From Mesorhizobium sp. WSM2240 (lineage in GTDB: Bacteria > Pseudomonadota > Alphaproteobacteria > Rhizobiales > Rhizobiaceae), in the NCBI RefSeq assembly GCF_040438645.1, contig NZ_CP159253.1, positions 3,286,001-3,350,000 on the forward strand: a stretch of 64,000 bases of DNA, given 5' to 3'. The notes under the pieces are model-generated. The model worked only from the letters and a program-made list of their open reading frames with translations, had not been told where the DNA came from and did not search any database. How positions within the stretch are numbered: the first letter of the stretch is position 1; the number at the start of each line of letters is the position of its first letter. Below, one piece after another: positions 23,986 through 34,043 of this stretch. The position numbers and the translations under genes were made by a program.

Positions 23986-26070
23986 TCAGTTGATAGGGCC
24001 GCTTTCGCCGGGCTTGCCGGGAAGCTGCTCGGGGAACAGCTCGTAATCGCCCTGCTTGTCGGCCGCGACGAAGACTCGTTCGCGGATGATCGTGTCCTCG
24101 GCCCAGTTGAACATGAAGATCGGCGCGCCCTCGGGAATGTTCGAGAAGCGCTTGTTGATGATGAGCGCGCCCGGATATTCCGTCAGGCCAATGGTGTCGA
24201 GGTTGGTCGTCGAGACCTTCTGGAATTGCTTCATCAGTTCAGCGCGTTCGCCATTGTCATTGCTCGCGATGAACTTGTTGACGACATCCACCATCTCCTG
24301 CTCGAAGGGCATCAGATCGACCGTACCGTCCGTTCCCGCCCGGTGATGCCAGCTCGTGCGCGGGCCAGTCGGGGCAAGCTGCGTCGTATTCTGCACCACC
24401 GATGTCAGTTCCTGGTCGTTGCGGCGGACGAGCCAGTCGAAACGCCCGGCATACTGCGTTGCGTCACGCTTCACCCCGTCGACGGAGTTGAGCACGACCT
24501 TGAGACCAACCTGCTCCATCTGGCCGATTAGACCTTCCGCGAGATTGCGATCGGTGCTGTAGTCGGAATTCACTAGGAGCACGATCTGTACGTCCGAGCC
24601 ACCCGCTGTCCCAGCAGGGAAGTTGACGACGCCATTGCCGTCCGTGTCCTTTAACCCGACCTTCTCCAGCAGCGCCTTGGCGCCTTGCAGATCGAACGGG
24701 TAGTACACCGTCGAGGCGCGGTCATAGAAGCTCGTGCCCGAGGAAATGCCGCCAGGATAGATTGCGGTGAAGGGCCCCTTGACCAGCGATTCGCCGAGCC
24801 TCTTGCGATCGATTGCCATGGTCACGGCCTTGCGGAAATCGACTTTGCGGTTGAGCTCGCGCACGGCCTGTGCCCGCTCGTCCGGCTCGCCCCAGCCATT
24901 GGCCGAAAAGTTCATACGTAGATTGTAGCCGATCAGACGGGCGCCGAAGGCCAGCCGCGCGGGAGCGGTTTCCTGTGCAGCGCGCTTCAGGGATTCGACG
25001 AAGTTTTCCGGCTGCTCCAGGTTGGAGAAATCGCCGGAGCCGGCGATCGCCTGCACGTCGCGGTCGGCCCAGGTCGACAGCTTGTAATGCAGTTCATTGA
25101 GATAGGGCAGCTGATTGCCTTCTTCGTCGACCTTCCAATAGTAAGGATTGCGGCGAAGTACGATGACGTCGTCCGAGCGGTATTCGACAGGCACCCAGGC
25201 GCCCATGACCGGCGTATTCAGATATTCCGGCGGAAACCCGTTCTTGTACTCGTTGTAGGTGGTGCCGGCATATTTCGGATGCTTGGTCTTCAGAATATGC
25301 GACGGGCCGGGGCAGAAGGTACCGTAGGCCATCGTATAGAGATGCTGGCGCGGGAACGCGTCCTTGAAGGTCCATTCGATCGTATATTTGTCGATCGCCT
25401 TCAAGGTAGTGCCTTCTCCAAACGTTTCCGGCGTCGCCCCGTTCAGCGGAGAAACGTTCGGATCAACGACGTTGTCGTCCCAGTAGAACATCACGTCATC
25501 GGCGTCGAACGGGTCGCCATCAGACCATTTTGCCCCTTCGATCAATTTCATCGTCAGGGTGTGGCCGTCTTCCGACCACTCCCAGCTCCTGGCGAGGTTC
25601 GGCAGCGGCTCGACGTCCTCGGCCTCCACCTGGAAGAGCGGCGCGGTACGCGTCAGGCATTCGAACATGCCGATATCGATGCCGCCCCAGCCTTGAGTCT
25701 GGCCGGCGCTGTAGTTCCAGCCCTCGGGCCGGCCGCCGATCACATGGCGCATTGTATCGCCATAGACGCCGATACCGTCGGGCATGTTGCCCGTCTTGAA
25801 GACCATCGGCTCCTTCGGCAGGCGCTCTGCCACCGGAGGCAGCTTTCCGGTCTTGACGAACTTTTCGGTGACCCATTCGGGCTCGCGATATTCCGGCAGC
25901 GCCTTGAACTCGAGGATCGAGTCACGCGCCACATATGCGATCTTGCCCTGCGCCGGAAACGGCGGCGGTTCGGGTACAACGGTCGGCTCGGAGGCCGAGG
26001 CATGGATGGTGAATGCCGAGACGCCAAGCAGAAGCGCGGCGGCGGCTTTCATTCGGCAAGAAATGTTCAT
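23986..26070 (-). CDS. ABC transporter substrate-binding protein, family 5 (alpha-galactoside AgpA-like)
   Basis: A periplasmic binding protein of 694 residues, at the long end for solute-binding family 5. The ATG at 26070 is chosen because it gives an immediate signal peptide (residues 1 to about 28, ending near ASASEP). The family-5 core is visible in DVEPLPNLARSWEWSEDGHT, FDADDVMFYWDD and the KAVTMAIDRKRL segment. Proteins of this size in rhizobia include AgpA, the alpha-galactoside-binding protein, and its gene neighbours here (two GH4 enzymes and fused OppDF) agree with that. Ligand identity is an inference from synteny. Confidence 0.88.
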   Translation of the reverse strand: MNISCRMKAAAALLLGVSAFTIHASASEPTVVPEPPPFPAQGKIAYVARDSILEFKALPEYREPEWVTEKFVKTGKLPPVAERLPKEPMVFKTGNMPDGIGVYGDTMRHVIGGRPEGWNYSAGQTQGWGGIDIGMFECLTRTAPLFQVEAEDVEPLPNLARSWEWSEDGHTLTMKLIEGAKWSDGDPFDADDVMFYWDDNVVDPNVSPLNGATPETFGEGTTLKAIDKYTIEWTFKDAFPRQHLYTMAYGTFCPGPSHILKTKHPKYAGTTYNEYKNGFPPEYLNTPVMGAWVPVEYRSDDVIVLRRNPYYWKVDEEGNQLPYLNELHYKLSTWADRDVQAIAGSGDFSNLEQPENFVESLKRAAQETAPARLAFGARLIGYNLRMNFSANGWGEPDERAQAVRELNRKVDFRKAVTMAIDRKRLGESLVKGPFTAIYPGGISSGTSFYDRASTVYYPFDLQGAKALLEKVGLKDTDGNGVVNFPAGTAGGSDVQIVLLVNSDYSTDRNLAEGLIGQMEQVGLKVVLNSVDGVKRDATQYAGRFDWLVRRNDQELTSVVQNTTQLAPTGPRTSWHHRAGTDGTVDLMPFEQEMVDVVNKFIASNDNGERAELMKQFQKVSTTNLDTIGLTEYPGALIINKRFSNIPEGAPIFMFNWAEDTIIRERVFVAADKQGDYELFPEQLPGKPGESGPIN

Positions 26071-26259
26071 TGTCCTGGTTTCTCCCTTATGCTTCAGGCC
26101 TGCCGCTATGGCATGGCCCTCCTCCAACAAGCATCGAACGAAGCGGTATTCCGCTTTCTTAAATGGCAGTGCGTTCGCCGCCGGGCGGCACATTCACTGA
26201 GGCGAGACTTCACCCGGTCCCTCCCCAGAGCATGGGCTTTAGTCATTGCAGCCACCGAT

Positions 26260-27732
26260 TCAGCCAGCCGCGCGCAACTGTATGGCTTCCTTTTCGGCCC
26301 TGATCTCCTCGATGGACCGAATCTCGCGGCGGGCGGCGCCCTTCCATTCCCGCGTCTTCACTGTCGCGCGGCTCAGCCGTTCCTTGGCTCCCTCGATCGC
26401 ATGGGCGTATTGCGGCAGCCACTCAGCCTGCGCCACGACCATCTCGTCGACCATCTGCCAGACCTCTTCCGGCGTGCAGATGGCGCCAACCAGCGGATCG
26501 TGCAGCACTGCCAGTTTCAGGAGGTCGATGTCTCCGGAGATCGCCGCGTGCACCGACATGCGCTGGACATTGATGGAGGAAATGCAAGTCGCGGCACAGG
26601 CTTCCGGAAGCGTGATGCCCGCGACCATGTTGATGCCGAAGCGGTCGACGAAACCGGGCGATTCAATGATGGCGTCGGACGGCAAGTTGGTGATGACGCC
26701 GTTGTTCTTGACATTGAAGTGCCCGCGATAGACCCGGCCGGTCTCGAGCGCCTCCAGTATGTGGCTGGCGTGCTCGTTCGAACGGCGCGCCGGATCGATG
26801 GGTTTTCCCGCGTCTTCAAGGAATTTCCGGAACTCGGTTTCGAACCAGTTCCGGGTTTCGGTCGAATGGCGCAGGTAGCCGCCCGTTTCGCCATGGATCC
26901 AGTCCGACATGTCGATCCACTTGGTGATCTCCTCCGGCCGCTTGCGGTACCAGGGTAGATATTCGGACAAGTGGCCGTTGCTTTCGGTCGAATAGACGCC
27001 GAAGCGCTTCAGCACGTCGATCCTGAGCTTCTCCTGCTGGGAAAAGACAGGGTGGGACTCGAAGGCGGCGACAAGTTCATCCCTGCCGACCTTGCGGCCC
27101 TTGACGCGAACGTCGACGAACCAGGTCTGGTGGTTGATGCCGGAGCAAACGTAGTCGAGTTCGCCTTCCCCGGCGCCGAGGACCTCGGCGATCTGCTCGG
27201 CTCCGTGCTGGACGCCGTGGCACAGACCGACGGTGTCGGCCTTCCCGTATTCGATCGCCGCCCAGGTGTTCATCGCCATCGGGTTGGCATAGTTCAGGAA
27301 CTTCGCGCCCGGCTCGGCGAGTTCGCGGATATCCCTGCAGAAATCGAGGATGACCGGGATGTTACGCTGGCCGTAGAGAATGCCGCCGGCGCAGATCGTA
27401 TCGCCGACGCACTGATCGACGCCGTATTTGAGCGGAATGCGGATATCGTCGGCGTAGGCGCCGAGACCGCCGACGCGCACGCAGCTGATGATGTAGCGCG
27501 CGCCCTCGATCGCCTTGCGGCGGTCAGTTGTGGCCGTCACCCTGGTGGGCAGCCTGTTTGCCTCCACGATCTTGTCGAGGATCGTCTTGATCATACCGAG
27601 ATTGTGCTCGCTGATGTCGGTCAGCGCGAATTCGACGTCCGCGAATTCCGGCACGCATAAAATGTCGGTAAAGAGCTTCTTGGTGAAGCCGACACTGCCG
27701 GCGCCTATAATGGCTATCTTGAAGCTGCTCAT
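26260..27732 (-). CDS. GH4 family glycosidase, alpha-galactosidase type (copy 2)
   Basis: A 490-residue GH4 enzyme. Key positions are IAIIGAGSVGFTKK near the N-terminus, NYANPMAMNTWA, the metal pair in GLCHGVQHG and the histidine in GINHQTWF. The ATG at 27732 is preferred over one at 27753 because GAGGA lies just before it. It is the first gene of the minus-strand galactoside operon and is divergent from the AraC regulator gene. It is related to but clearly distinct from the GH4 copy at 18645-20018, suggesting different linkages or sugars. S. meliloti MelA is of this family. Confidence 0.88.
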   Translation of the reverse strand: MSSFKIAIIGAGSVGFTKKLFTDILCVPEFADVEFALTDISEHNLGMIKTILDKIVEANRLPTRVTATTDRRKAIEGARYIISCVRVGGLGAYADDIRIPLKYGVDQCVGDTICAGGILYGQRNIPVILDFCRDIRELAEPGAKFLNYANPMAMNTWAAIEYGKADTVGLCHGVQHGAEQIAEVLGAGEGELDYVCSGINHQTWFVDVRVKGRKVGRDELVAAFESHPVFSQQEKLRIDVLKRFGVYSTESNGHLSEYLPWYRKRPEEITKWIDMSDWIHGETGGYLRHSTETRNWFETEFRKFLEDAGKPIDPARRSNEHASHILEALETGRVYRGHFNVKNNGVITNLPSDAIIESPGFVDRFGINMVAGITLPEACAATCISSINVQRMSVHAAISGDIDLLKLAVLHDPLVGAICTPEEVWQMVDEMVVAQAEWLPQYAHAIEGAKERLSRATVKTREWKGAARREIRSIEEIRAEKEAIQLRAAG

Positions 27733-27938
27733 GCCGTCCTCGTGTCTGCTCATCGGGTCGAAGTGGAGGACAGGGTAAAATCAAAGCACCGAAACCAGCG
27801 GCTACATGAGCAACCGCGATTATGTGCTTTCCTCCCTGTCAATGCCGTTTCGCCCGGCCATCTTGTCTTGTTGGGGATTAGTATGCGCATAATGCGAGGC
27901 CTAGCCTAGAGAGGTATTATGCTTTCACGGGTAATTCT
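27733..27938. promoter_or_regulatory. divergent promoter region of the galactoside operon and AraC gene
   Basis: About 206 bases between divergent genes. It contains a perfect 10-bp palindrome TATGCGCATA (27882-27891) that also makes a spaced direct repeat ATGCG-N4-ATGCG, the kind of arrangement AraC-family proteins bind. I cannot place -35/-10 elements reliably. Confidence 0.4.
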
Positions 27939-28820
27939 GTGCTCACCAAATTGATCGACAACGGACCCGGCATGCGCACGGTTTCACTGCCGCGCGGCCG
28001 ACACAGCCTTCACACGATGCCGACCAGCACGGGTTATGAAATCCGCACGGACGCCAGCTACAGCTGGGACGGCCGCAAGCGCGGGCAAACGCCGTTTACG
28101 GTGTTGCAGCACACGATCGCCGGCGCCGGCAATCTGCAATACGAAAGCCGCAACTACCGGGTTCGCGGGGGCGAAACGCTTCTGGTCCTCGTCCCGCACA
28201 ACCATCGATACTGGCTGGAAGAGAACGGGCGATGGGAGTTCTTCTGGATTTCCATGAACGGCGACGAGGCCCTGCGCATTCACAAGGCGATCCTCGCCAC
28301 GACAGGTCCAATCCTGAAACTGAAGCCGGAAACCGTAGAACATCTCGCGGATTGCAGCCTGCGCCTGATATCAGGCGGCGCTGACGCTCCAGGCAGCGCC
28401 TCGGCGATAGCCTATGAAGCGGCGATGGCGCTTTTCGACGACGTGTTCGGCTCGCATCCTGTCCTCAGCCTGGAATACCGCACGATGCAGCACGTGATCG
28501 ATCACATTGCGGCCAATCTGGACCAGCCCCTCCCCGTCGGGGAACTGGCCAAGGTCTCCGGTCTCAGCCGCGCCCATTTCTCGCGCGTCTTTGCCGCCAG
28601 CGAGGGCATGCCGCCGGCGGAATTCGTTCTGCGCAAGCGGCTGCAAAGAGCGACCAAGCTTTTGACCAAGACGGCGGATCTCTCCGTCAAGGAAGTCGCC
28701 ATCATGTCCGGCTTCGAGGATCCCAATTATTTCGCAAAGGTGTTCCGCCGCTTCTTTGGCGCCAGCCCAACTGAATTCCGCACAACCGGAATGTATGCGA
28801 GCGTTGCGACAGCCTCATAA
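27939..28820 (+). CDS. AraC-family transcriptional regulator (AgpT-like position)
   Basis: A 293-residue regulator with an N-terminal cupin-like sensing domain (residues about 20-150, including YRVRGGETLLVLVPHNHRYW) and a C-terminal AraC DNA-binding domain (about 185-285). The latter has two helix-turn-helix units, ending with VKEVAIMSGFEDPNYFAKVFRR (cited to 20 residues: VKEVAIMSGFEDPNYFAKVF). The start is a GTG at 27939; an in-frame ATG at 27972 is possible. It is divergent from the GH4/ABC operon, as AgpT is in S. meliloti, so it probably activates that operon in response to a galactoside. Confidence 0.87.
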   Translation: MLTKLIDNGPGMRTVSLPRGRHSLHTMPTSTGYEIRTDASYSWDGRKRGQTPFTVLQHTIAGAGNLQYESRNYRVRGGETLLVLVPHNHRYWLEENGRWEFFWISMNGDEALRIHKAILATTGPILKLKPETVEHLADCSLRLISGGADAPGSASAIAYEAAMALFDDVFGSHPVLSLEYRTMQHVIDHIAANLDQPLPVGELAKVSGLSRAHFSRVFAASEGMPPAEFVLRKRLQRATKLLTKTADLSVKEVAIMSGFEDPNYFAKVFRRFFGASPTEFRTTGMYASVATAS

Positions 28821-28889
28821 AACCAGTGTTGGTTGGCCAATTAAACTGAAGGATGCCTATCGCTTGCCGCGCAGAGTTCTGGTGGTCTC

Positions 28890-29756
28890 CTACCTGACCG
28901 CCACCCGCCGGAAATCGGACGGCGACATTCCGGCCAGCTTGCGGAAGGATTTGTTGAAAGCGCTCAGTGAACCGAAGCCGCTCTCCATGGCGACCCGCAG
29001 CACATTGGCGTCTTCCTTCATCAGCAGGGCCTGCGCATAGCTGAGACGCAGCAGGTTGACATATTCGTTCAGCGTCATGCCGGTGGATTTCTTGAAGACG
29101 TTCATCGCATATTTCGGATGGATGTCGGCCGCCTCCGCAATATCGACGGAGTCGATCTCGTAGAGAAAATTCTCGGCGATGAAGTCGCACATGCGCCCGA
29201 CATTGCGCGACGACTGCTGGTCGAACGGGCCGGCGGCGTCCTCGCCCGTCGAAGCTTCGGGTACAAGCTGATAGGGCTCGAACCGCACCCGTTCCAGCCG
29301 CAGCAGGAGTTCGTTGACAGCGTGCTGGGCTTTGACGGGATCGCCCGAACGCGCATAGCGATTCCAGCGCTCGAAATTGTGATCGTCGGATGGGTCGGTG
29401 GCGCTGGTCACAAGCGCTGCGCCGGTCATCAGGCGGTGCCGGATATCGGCAGGCAGGTGCAGCCGGAAGAAGTGCACCAGCGGCAGATGCGCACCGGCGT
29501 AGATGGCATCGTCCGATGCCTCGTCCATCTGGTGCGGCAGGCCGCCCCAGAACAGGCACATGTCGCCCGCCGAAAGTGAAATCTCGTGATCGTTCATGCG
29601 GTAGTGCACCCTGCCGCGCACAATGAAATTGACCTCGACTTGCGCATGCCAATGCGGCTTGAGCATCACCAGCGGATGATTGTGGAACATCTGCAGTGCC
29701 AGCGGCCAGCCTTCCACGCTGCTGGCGCCAGGCTGGTAGAACGGCCTTTCCGACAT
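28890..29756 (-). CDS. AraC-family transcriptional regulator
   Basis: A 288-residue regulator from the ATG at 29756 (GGAAAG just upstream; a GTG lies 21 bases earlier). The N-terminal cupin domain contains PHWHAQVEVNFIVRGRVHY, a typical AraC sugar-sensing barrel. The C-terminal AraC domain includes DIAEAADIHPKYAMNVFKK and ESGFGSLSAFNKSFRKLAG. It converges on the other AraC gene and is divergent from the CUT1 sugar ABC operon starting at 29860. It is the obvious candidate regulator of that operon. Confidence 0.87.
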   Translation of the reverse strand: MSERPFYQPGASSVEGWPLALQMFHNHPLVMLKPHWHAQVEVNFIVRGRVHYRMNDHEISLSAGDMCLFWGGLPHQMDEASDDAIYAGAHLPLVHFFRLHLPADIRHRLMTGAALVTSATDPSDDHNFERWNRYARSGDPVKAQHAVNELLLRLERVRFEPYQLVPEASTGEDAAGPFDQQSSRNVGRMCDFIAENFLYEIDSVDIAEAADIHPKYAMNVFKKSTGMTLNEYVNLLRLSYAQALLMKEDANVLRVAMESGFGSLSAFNKSFRKLAGMSPSDFRRVAVR

Positions 29757-29859
29757 CTTACTTTCCGCCCACTCCACTTTCCCTTTGTCGAGGACAGCCC
29801 CGCTTTTCCGCCTAGTCTAGTCACGCTCACGCTGAGAGCAAACGAAATGGGAGGACTTC

Positions 29860-31131
29860 ATGCGTATCAAACTGGCATGCGCCACGCTTATGCTTGCCCT
29901 GGGCTCCGGTCCGGTCTTCGCGCAATCGGGGGAAATCACCATCTGGAGCTGGAACATCGCCGCTTCGTCGCTGAAGGCCACGGTTGCTGGTTTCAACAAA
30001 CAGTTCCCAGACGTGAAGGTCACGGTCGAAGACCTCGGAAACCAGCAGACTTTCGACAAGACGCTTGCAGGATGTGCCGCCGGCGGCGCAGGACTCCCGG
30101 ACATCCTTTCTATCGAGAACCACGAATCGGAAATCTTCTGGAGCCAGTTTCCCGATTGCTTCGTCGACCTGACGACACTGGGCTACATCGACGAGATTGC
30201 CGCGAAATTTCCCGACTTCAAGCGGACGGAACTCGAGGTCGACGGCAAGCGCTACGCGATGCCGTGGGATTCCGGCCCGGTCGCCATGTTCTACCGCCGC
30301 GACTACTATGAAAAGGCCGGCATCGACCCGGCAACGATCGAGACCTGGGACGACTTCATCGCCGCCGGCAAGAAAATCCAGGAAGCCAATCCCGGCGTGA
30401 CCATGACCCAGGCCGACATAAACGGCGATGCGGAATTCTTCCGGATGATCGCCAACGAGCAGGGCTGCGGCTATTACAGCAACGACGCCCAGTCGATCAC
30501 CGTCAATCAGCCGGGCTGCGTGACGGCCCTGGAAAAGGTGAAGGCGCTGAAAGATGCCGGCGAGTTGATAGCCGGAACCTGGGACGAGAAGATCCAGGCC
30601 AGCAAGGCCGGCACGGTGGCCACCCACATGTACGGCGGCTGGTATGAGGGAACCATCCGCTCGACAGCGCCGGATCTCGCCGGCAAATGGGGCGTGTATC
30701 TGATGCCGTCCGCCAGCGCCGACGGGCCGCGTGCCGCCAATCTCGGCGGCTCCTCGCTCGCCATCACTTCCGCCTCCGAGAACAAGGAAGCCGCCTGGGC
30801 GTACCTCAACTACACGCTGGGGACCAATGAGGGCCAGGTGACTATGCTGAAGGAGTTCGGCCTGGTGCCTTCGCTGCTCAGCGCGCTGGAAGACCCGTAT
30901 GTGAAAGCGGAGCAGCCCTATTGGGGCGGCCAGAAGGTGTGGGTAGACATTCTGTCCACACTGCCCAAGGTCAAGCCCAGCCGCGGCACGCCGTTCTTCC
31001 AGGATGCCGACAAGATCATGGTCGCCACACAGCTCAAATACCTGAACGGCGAGTATGCTGACGCGAAGGCAGCGCTCGACGACGCGGCCAACCAGATCGC
31101 GGGCGCCACTGGCCTGCCGATCGCCGAATAG
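29860..31131 (+). CDS. sugar ABC transporter substrate-binding protein, family 1
   Basis: A 423-residue periplasmic protein with a signal peptide (residues 1 to about 22, cleavage after PVFAQ). The family-1 core begins EITIWSWNIAASS and includes YAMPWDSGPVAMFYRRDYYEKAG, given here as the region around residues 125-147. GGAGG lies just before the ATG. It binds a mono- or oligosaccharide and delivers it to the permease pair encoded next. The sugar is not identifiable, but the downstream Gfo/Idh-aldo/keto reductase fusion suggests one that is oxidised or epimerised. Confidence 0.9.
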   Translation: MRIKLACATLMLALGSGPVFAQSGEITIWSWNIAASSLKATVAGFNKQFPDVKVTVEDLGNQQTFDKTLAGCAAGGAGLPDILSIENHESEIFWSQFPDCFVDLTTLGYIDEIAAKFPDFKRTELEVDGKRYAMPWDSGPVAMFYRRDYYEKAGIDPATIETWDDFIAAGKKIQEANPGVTMTQADINGDAEFFRMIANEQGCGYYSNDAQSITVNQPGCVTALEKVKALKDAGELIAGTWDEKIQASKAGTVATHMYGGWYEGTIRSTAPDLAGKWGVYLMPSASADGPRAANLGGSSLAITSASENKEAAWAYLNYTLGTNEGQVTMLKEFGLVPSLLSALEDPYVKAEQPYWGGQKVWVDILSTLPKVKPSRGTPFFQDADKIMVATQLKYLNGEYADAKAALDDAANQIAGATGLPIAE

Positions 31132-31146
31132 AAGCGACGGCGCGAT

Positions 31147-31169
31147 CGGGCGGGCTGCCAGCCCGCCCG
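31147..31169 (+). promoter_or_regulatory. intercistronic hairpin after the sugar-binding-protein gene
   Basis: A perfect 10-bp stem, CGGGCGGGCT/AGCCCGCCCG, with loop GCC, lies between the binding-protein stop (31131) and the first permease start (31198). There is no T-run. Such hairpins usually raise the level of binding protein over permeases by protecting the upstream message; this is inferred from position. Confidence 0.6.
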
Positions 31170-31197
31170 GCCATCCAACTGCATCTGGAACCCGACC

Positions 31198-32055
31198 ATG
31201 CGGCTGCGCACGCGGACGGCCTATGCCTTCCTGACACCTTATCTGCTCGTTTTCCTGGCGTTTTGGATATGGCCGATCGTCAACTCCTTCTGGCTGTCCT
31301 TCCTGAACACCCGGTCCGCCAACTGGACGTTCAATCCCCGCATGACCTGGGGCCGACTGCTTGTCGATCCGGCTTTCGCCAACGCGCTCTGGAACACCCT
31401 GCTGATACTCGTGATCCAGGTGCCGGTCATGATCGCGCTGGCGACAGTGCTGGCCGTCCTTCTGGATTCGCCGATCCTGAAAGCGCGGGGCCTGTTCCGC
31501 TTCGCCTTCTTCGCGCCGGTGGTGGTCGGCGAGGTCGCCTATGCCGCGATGTTCCGCCTGCTGTTCAACGAGTTCGGCATCATCAACAAGATGATAGCAG
31601 CCGCCGGCCTTACCACCATTCCATGGCTTTCCGATCCGAATGCGGCAATGGCGGTGATCATCATCGCACTCACCTGGCGCTGGGCGGGTTACAACGCCAT
31701 CATCATCCTCGCCGGGCTGCAATCAATACCGGAGGACGTTTACGAGGCCGCGACGCTCGACGGCGTCTCGAAGATTAGGCAATTCTTCTACATCACCCTG
31801 CCGCTGCTGAAGCCCGTCATCCTGCTCTGCGTGGTGATCTCGGTCATCGGCACGATGCAGCTCTTCTCCGAGCCGTTCCTGATCACCAACCGGGGCGGCC
31901 CCGGCCAGGCGACGGAGACGCTCGGCCTCTTCCTCTACCGGCAAGGCTTCGGCGCCTTCAATTTCGGCTACGCCTCGGCGATCGCCTACACCATCGCCGC
32001 GCTCGCCGTCGCCATCTCGCTCCTCAATCTCTGGCTTGGAAGGGAACGCGAATGA
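31198..32055 (+). CDS. sugar ABC transporter permease, UgpA/MalF type
   Basis: A 285-residue membrane protein with six hydrophobic segments. It opens with TAYAFLTPYLLVFLAFWIWP, typical of CUT1 permeases, and the EAA loop is PEDVYEAATLDGVSKIRQFF. Its 3' end overlaps the next permease gene (ATGA). It forms the inner-membrane channel with the second permease. Confidence 0.92.
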   Translation: MRLRTRTAYAFLTPYLLVFLAFWIWPIVNSFWLSFLNTRSANWTFNPRMTWGRLLVDPAFANALWNTLLILVIQVPVMIALATVLAVLLDSPILKARGLFRFAFFAPVVVGEVAYAAMFRLLFNEFGIINKMIAAAGLTTIPWLSDPNAAMAVIIIALTWRWAGYNAIIILAGLQSIPEDVYEAATLDGVSKIRQFFYITLPLLKPVILLCVVISVIGTMQLFSEPFLITNRGGPGQATETLGLFLYRQGFGAFNFGYASAIAYTIAALAVAISLLNLWLGRERE

Positions 32056-32888
32056 GAAGCAAATCCTCTGCCGAATTCAGGCGCAGGATCGCGCTACACG
32101 CGGCGCTCTTTCCGCTTGCGCTGATCTGGCTCTTCCCGCTGTGGATGATGTTCGTCTTCTCGACTATGCCGGAAAACGGCATCTTCAGCCGTGACATCGT
32201 GCTCACCCCGTCCGACCAGTTCTTCGGGAATTTCAATCTTCTGGAAAGCGACACCGGCTTTATCCGGGCGACCACGATCTCGATCCTGGTGGCCGCGGCC
32301 TACACTTTCCTGTCCGTCGCCCTGACCTCGATGGCGGGCTGGTCGCTCGCTTGTTACCGGTTTGCGGGCAAGGGCGTCGTGCTGGCGACCATCCTCGGCA
32401 CGCTGACGCTGCCTTACTTCGTCGTCGTCATTCCGCAATTCATTATGGTGGCGCGCGACTTCGGGCTTCACAACACCTTGTTCGCGCTGATCGTGCCGCC
32501 GCTGTTCAATTCCCTCGGCGTCCTGTTCATGCGCCAGACCTTCTCGATGATGCCGCACGAGCTGTTCGACGCCGCCCGGGTCGAAGGCGTCAAGGAATGG
32601 CGCATCTTCCTTTTCATCGGCCTGCCGTTGGCGCGGCCGGCGCTCGCCGCGCTGTCGATCATCCTCTTCCTGCATAGCTGGAATAATTATCTGTGGCCGC
32701 TGCTGATCAACAGTAAGCCGGCGATGATGACTGCGCCGGTGGCACTCGGCAGCCTGATCGGACTGACCAAGGTTTCCTGGGGCGGCATCATGACCGGCGC
32801 GGTGATGCTGACTGCGCCGATGCTGGTCCTGTTCGTCGCTCTGCAGCGCCATTTCGTCGCCGGCATCTCGGCCGGCGCGGTCAAATAG
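32052..32888 (+). CDS. sugar ABC transporter permease, UgpE/MalG type
   Basis: A 278-residue membrane protein with six predicted helices. The EAA loop is PHELFDAARVEGVKEWRIF, and the C-terminal region includes LHSWNNYLWPLLI, typical of MalG-type subunits. It overlaps the upstream permease gene by four bases and is followed after ten bases by the ATPase gene. Confidence 0.92.
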   Translation: MRSKSSAEFRRRIALHAALFPLALIWLFPLWMMFVFSTMPENGIFSRDIVLTPSDQFFGNFNLLESDTGFIRATTISILVAAAYTFLSVALTSMAGWSLACYRFAGKGVVLATILGTLTLPYFVVVIPQFIMVARDFGLHNTLFALIVPPLFNSLGVLFMRQTFSMMPHELFDAARVEGVKEWRIFLFIGLPLARPALAALSIILFLHSWNNYLWPLLINSKPAMMTAPVALGSLIGLTKVSWGGIMTGAVMLTAPMLVLFVALQRHFVAGISAGAVK

Positions 32889-32898
32889 GAGGGGCCGC

Positions 32899-33978
<1,080 letters not shown>

Positions 33979-34043
33979 TCGAATCTTCATCCAGCACACA
34001 AGGCTCGATGGGCGCCATGCCCGGAGCCCTCAAGGAGAATGAA

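Noticed and set aside
25087..26958. A 623-codon open frame on the + strand
   Set aside because: It spans the complement of the binding-protein gene and part of the GH4 gene; its protein has low-complexity arginine-rich character and no motifs.
29827..31722. A 631-codon open frame on the - strand
   Set aside because: It is antisense to a CUT1 binding protein and permease whose reading is unambiguous.
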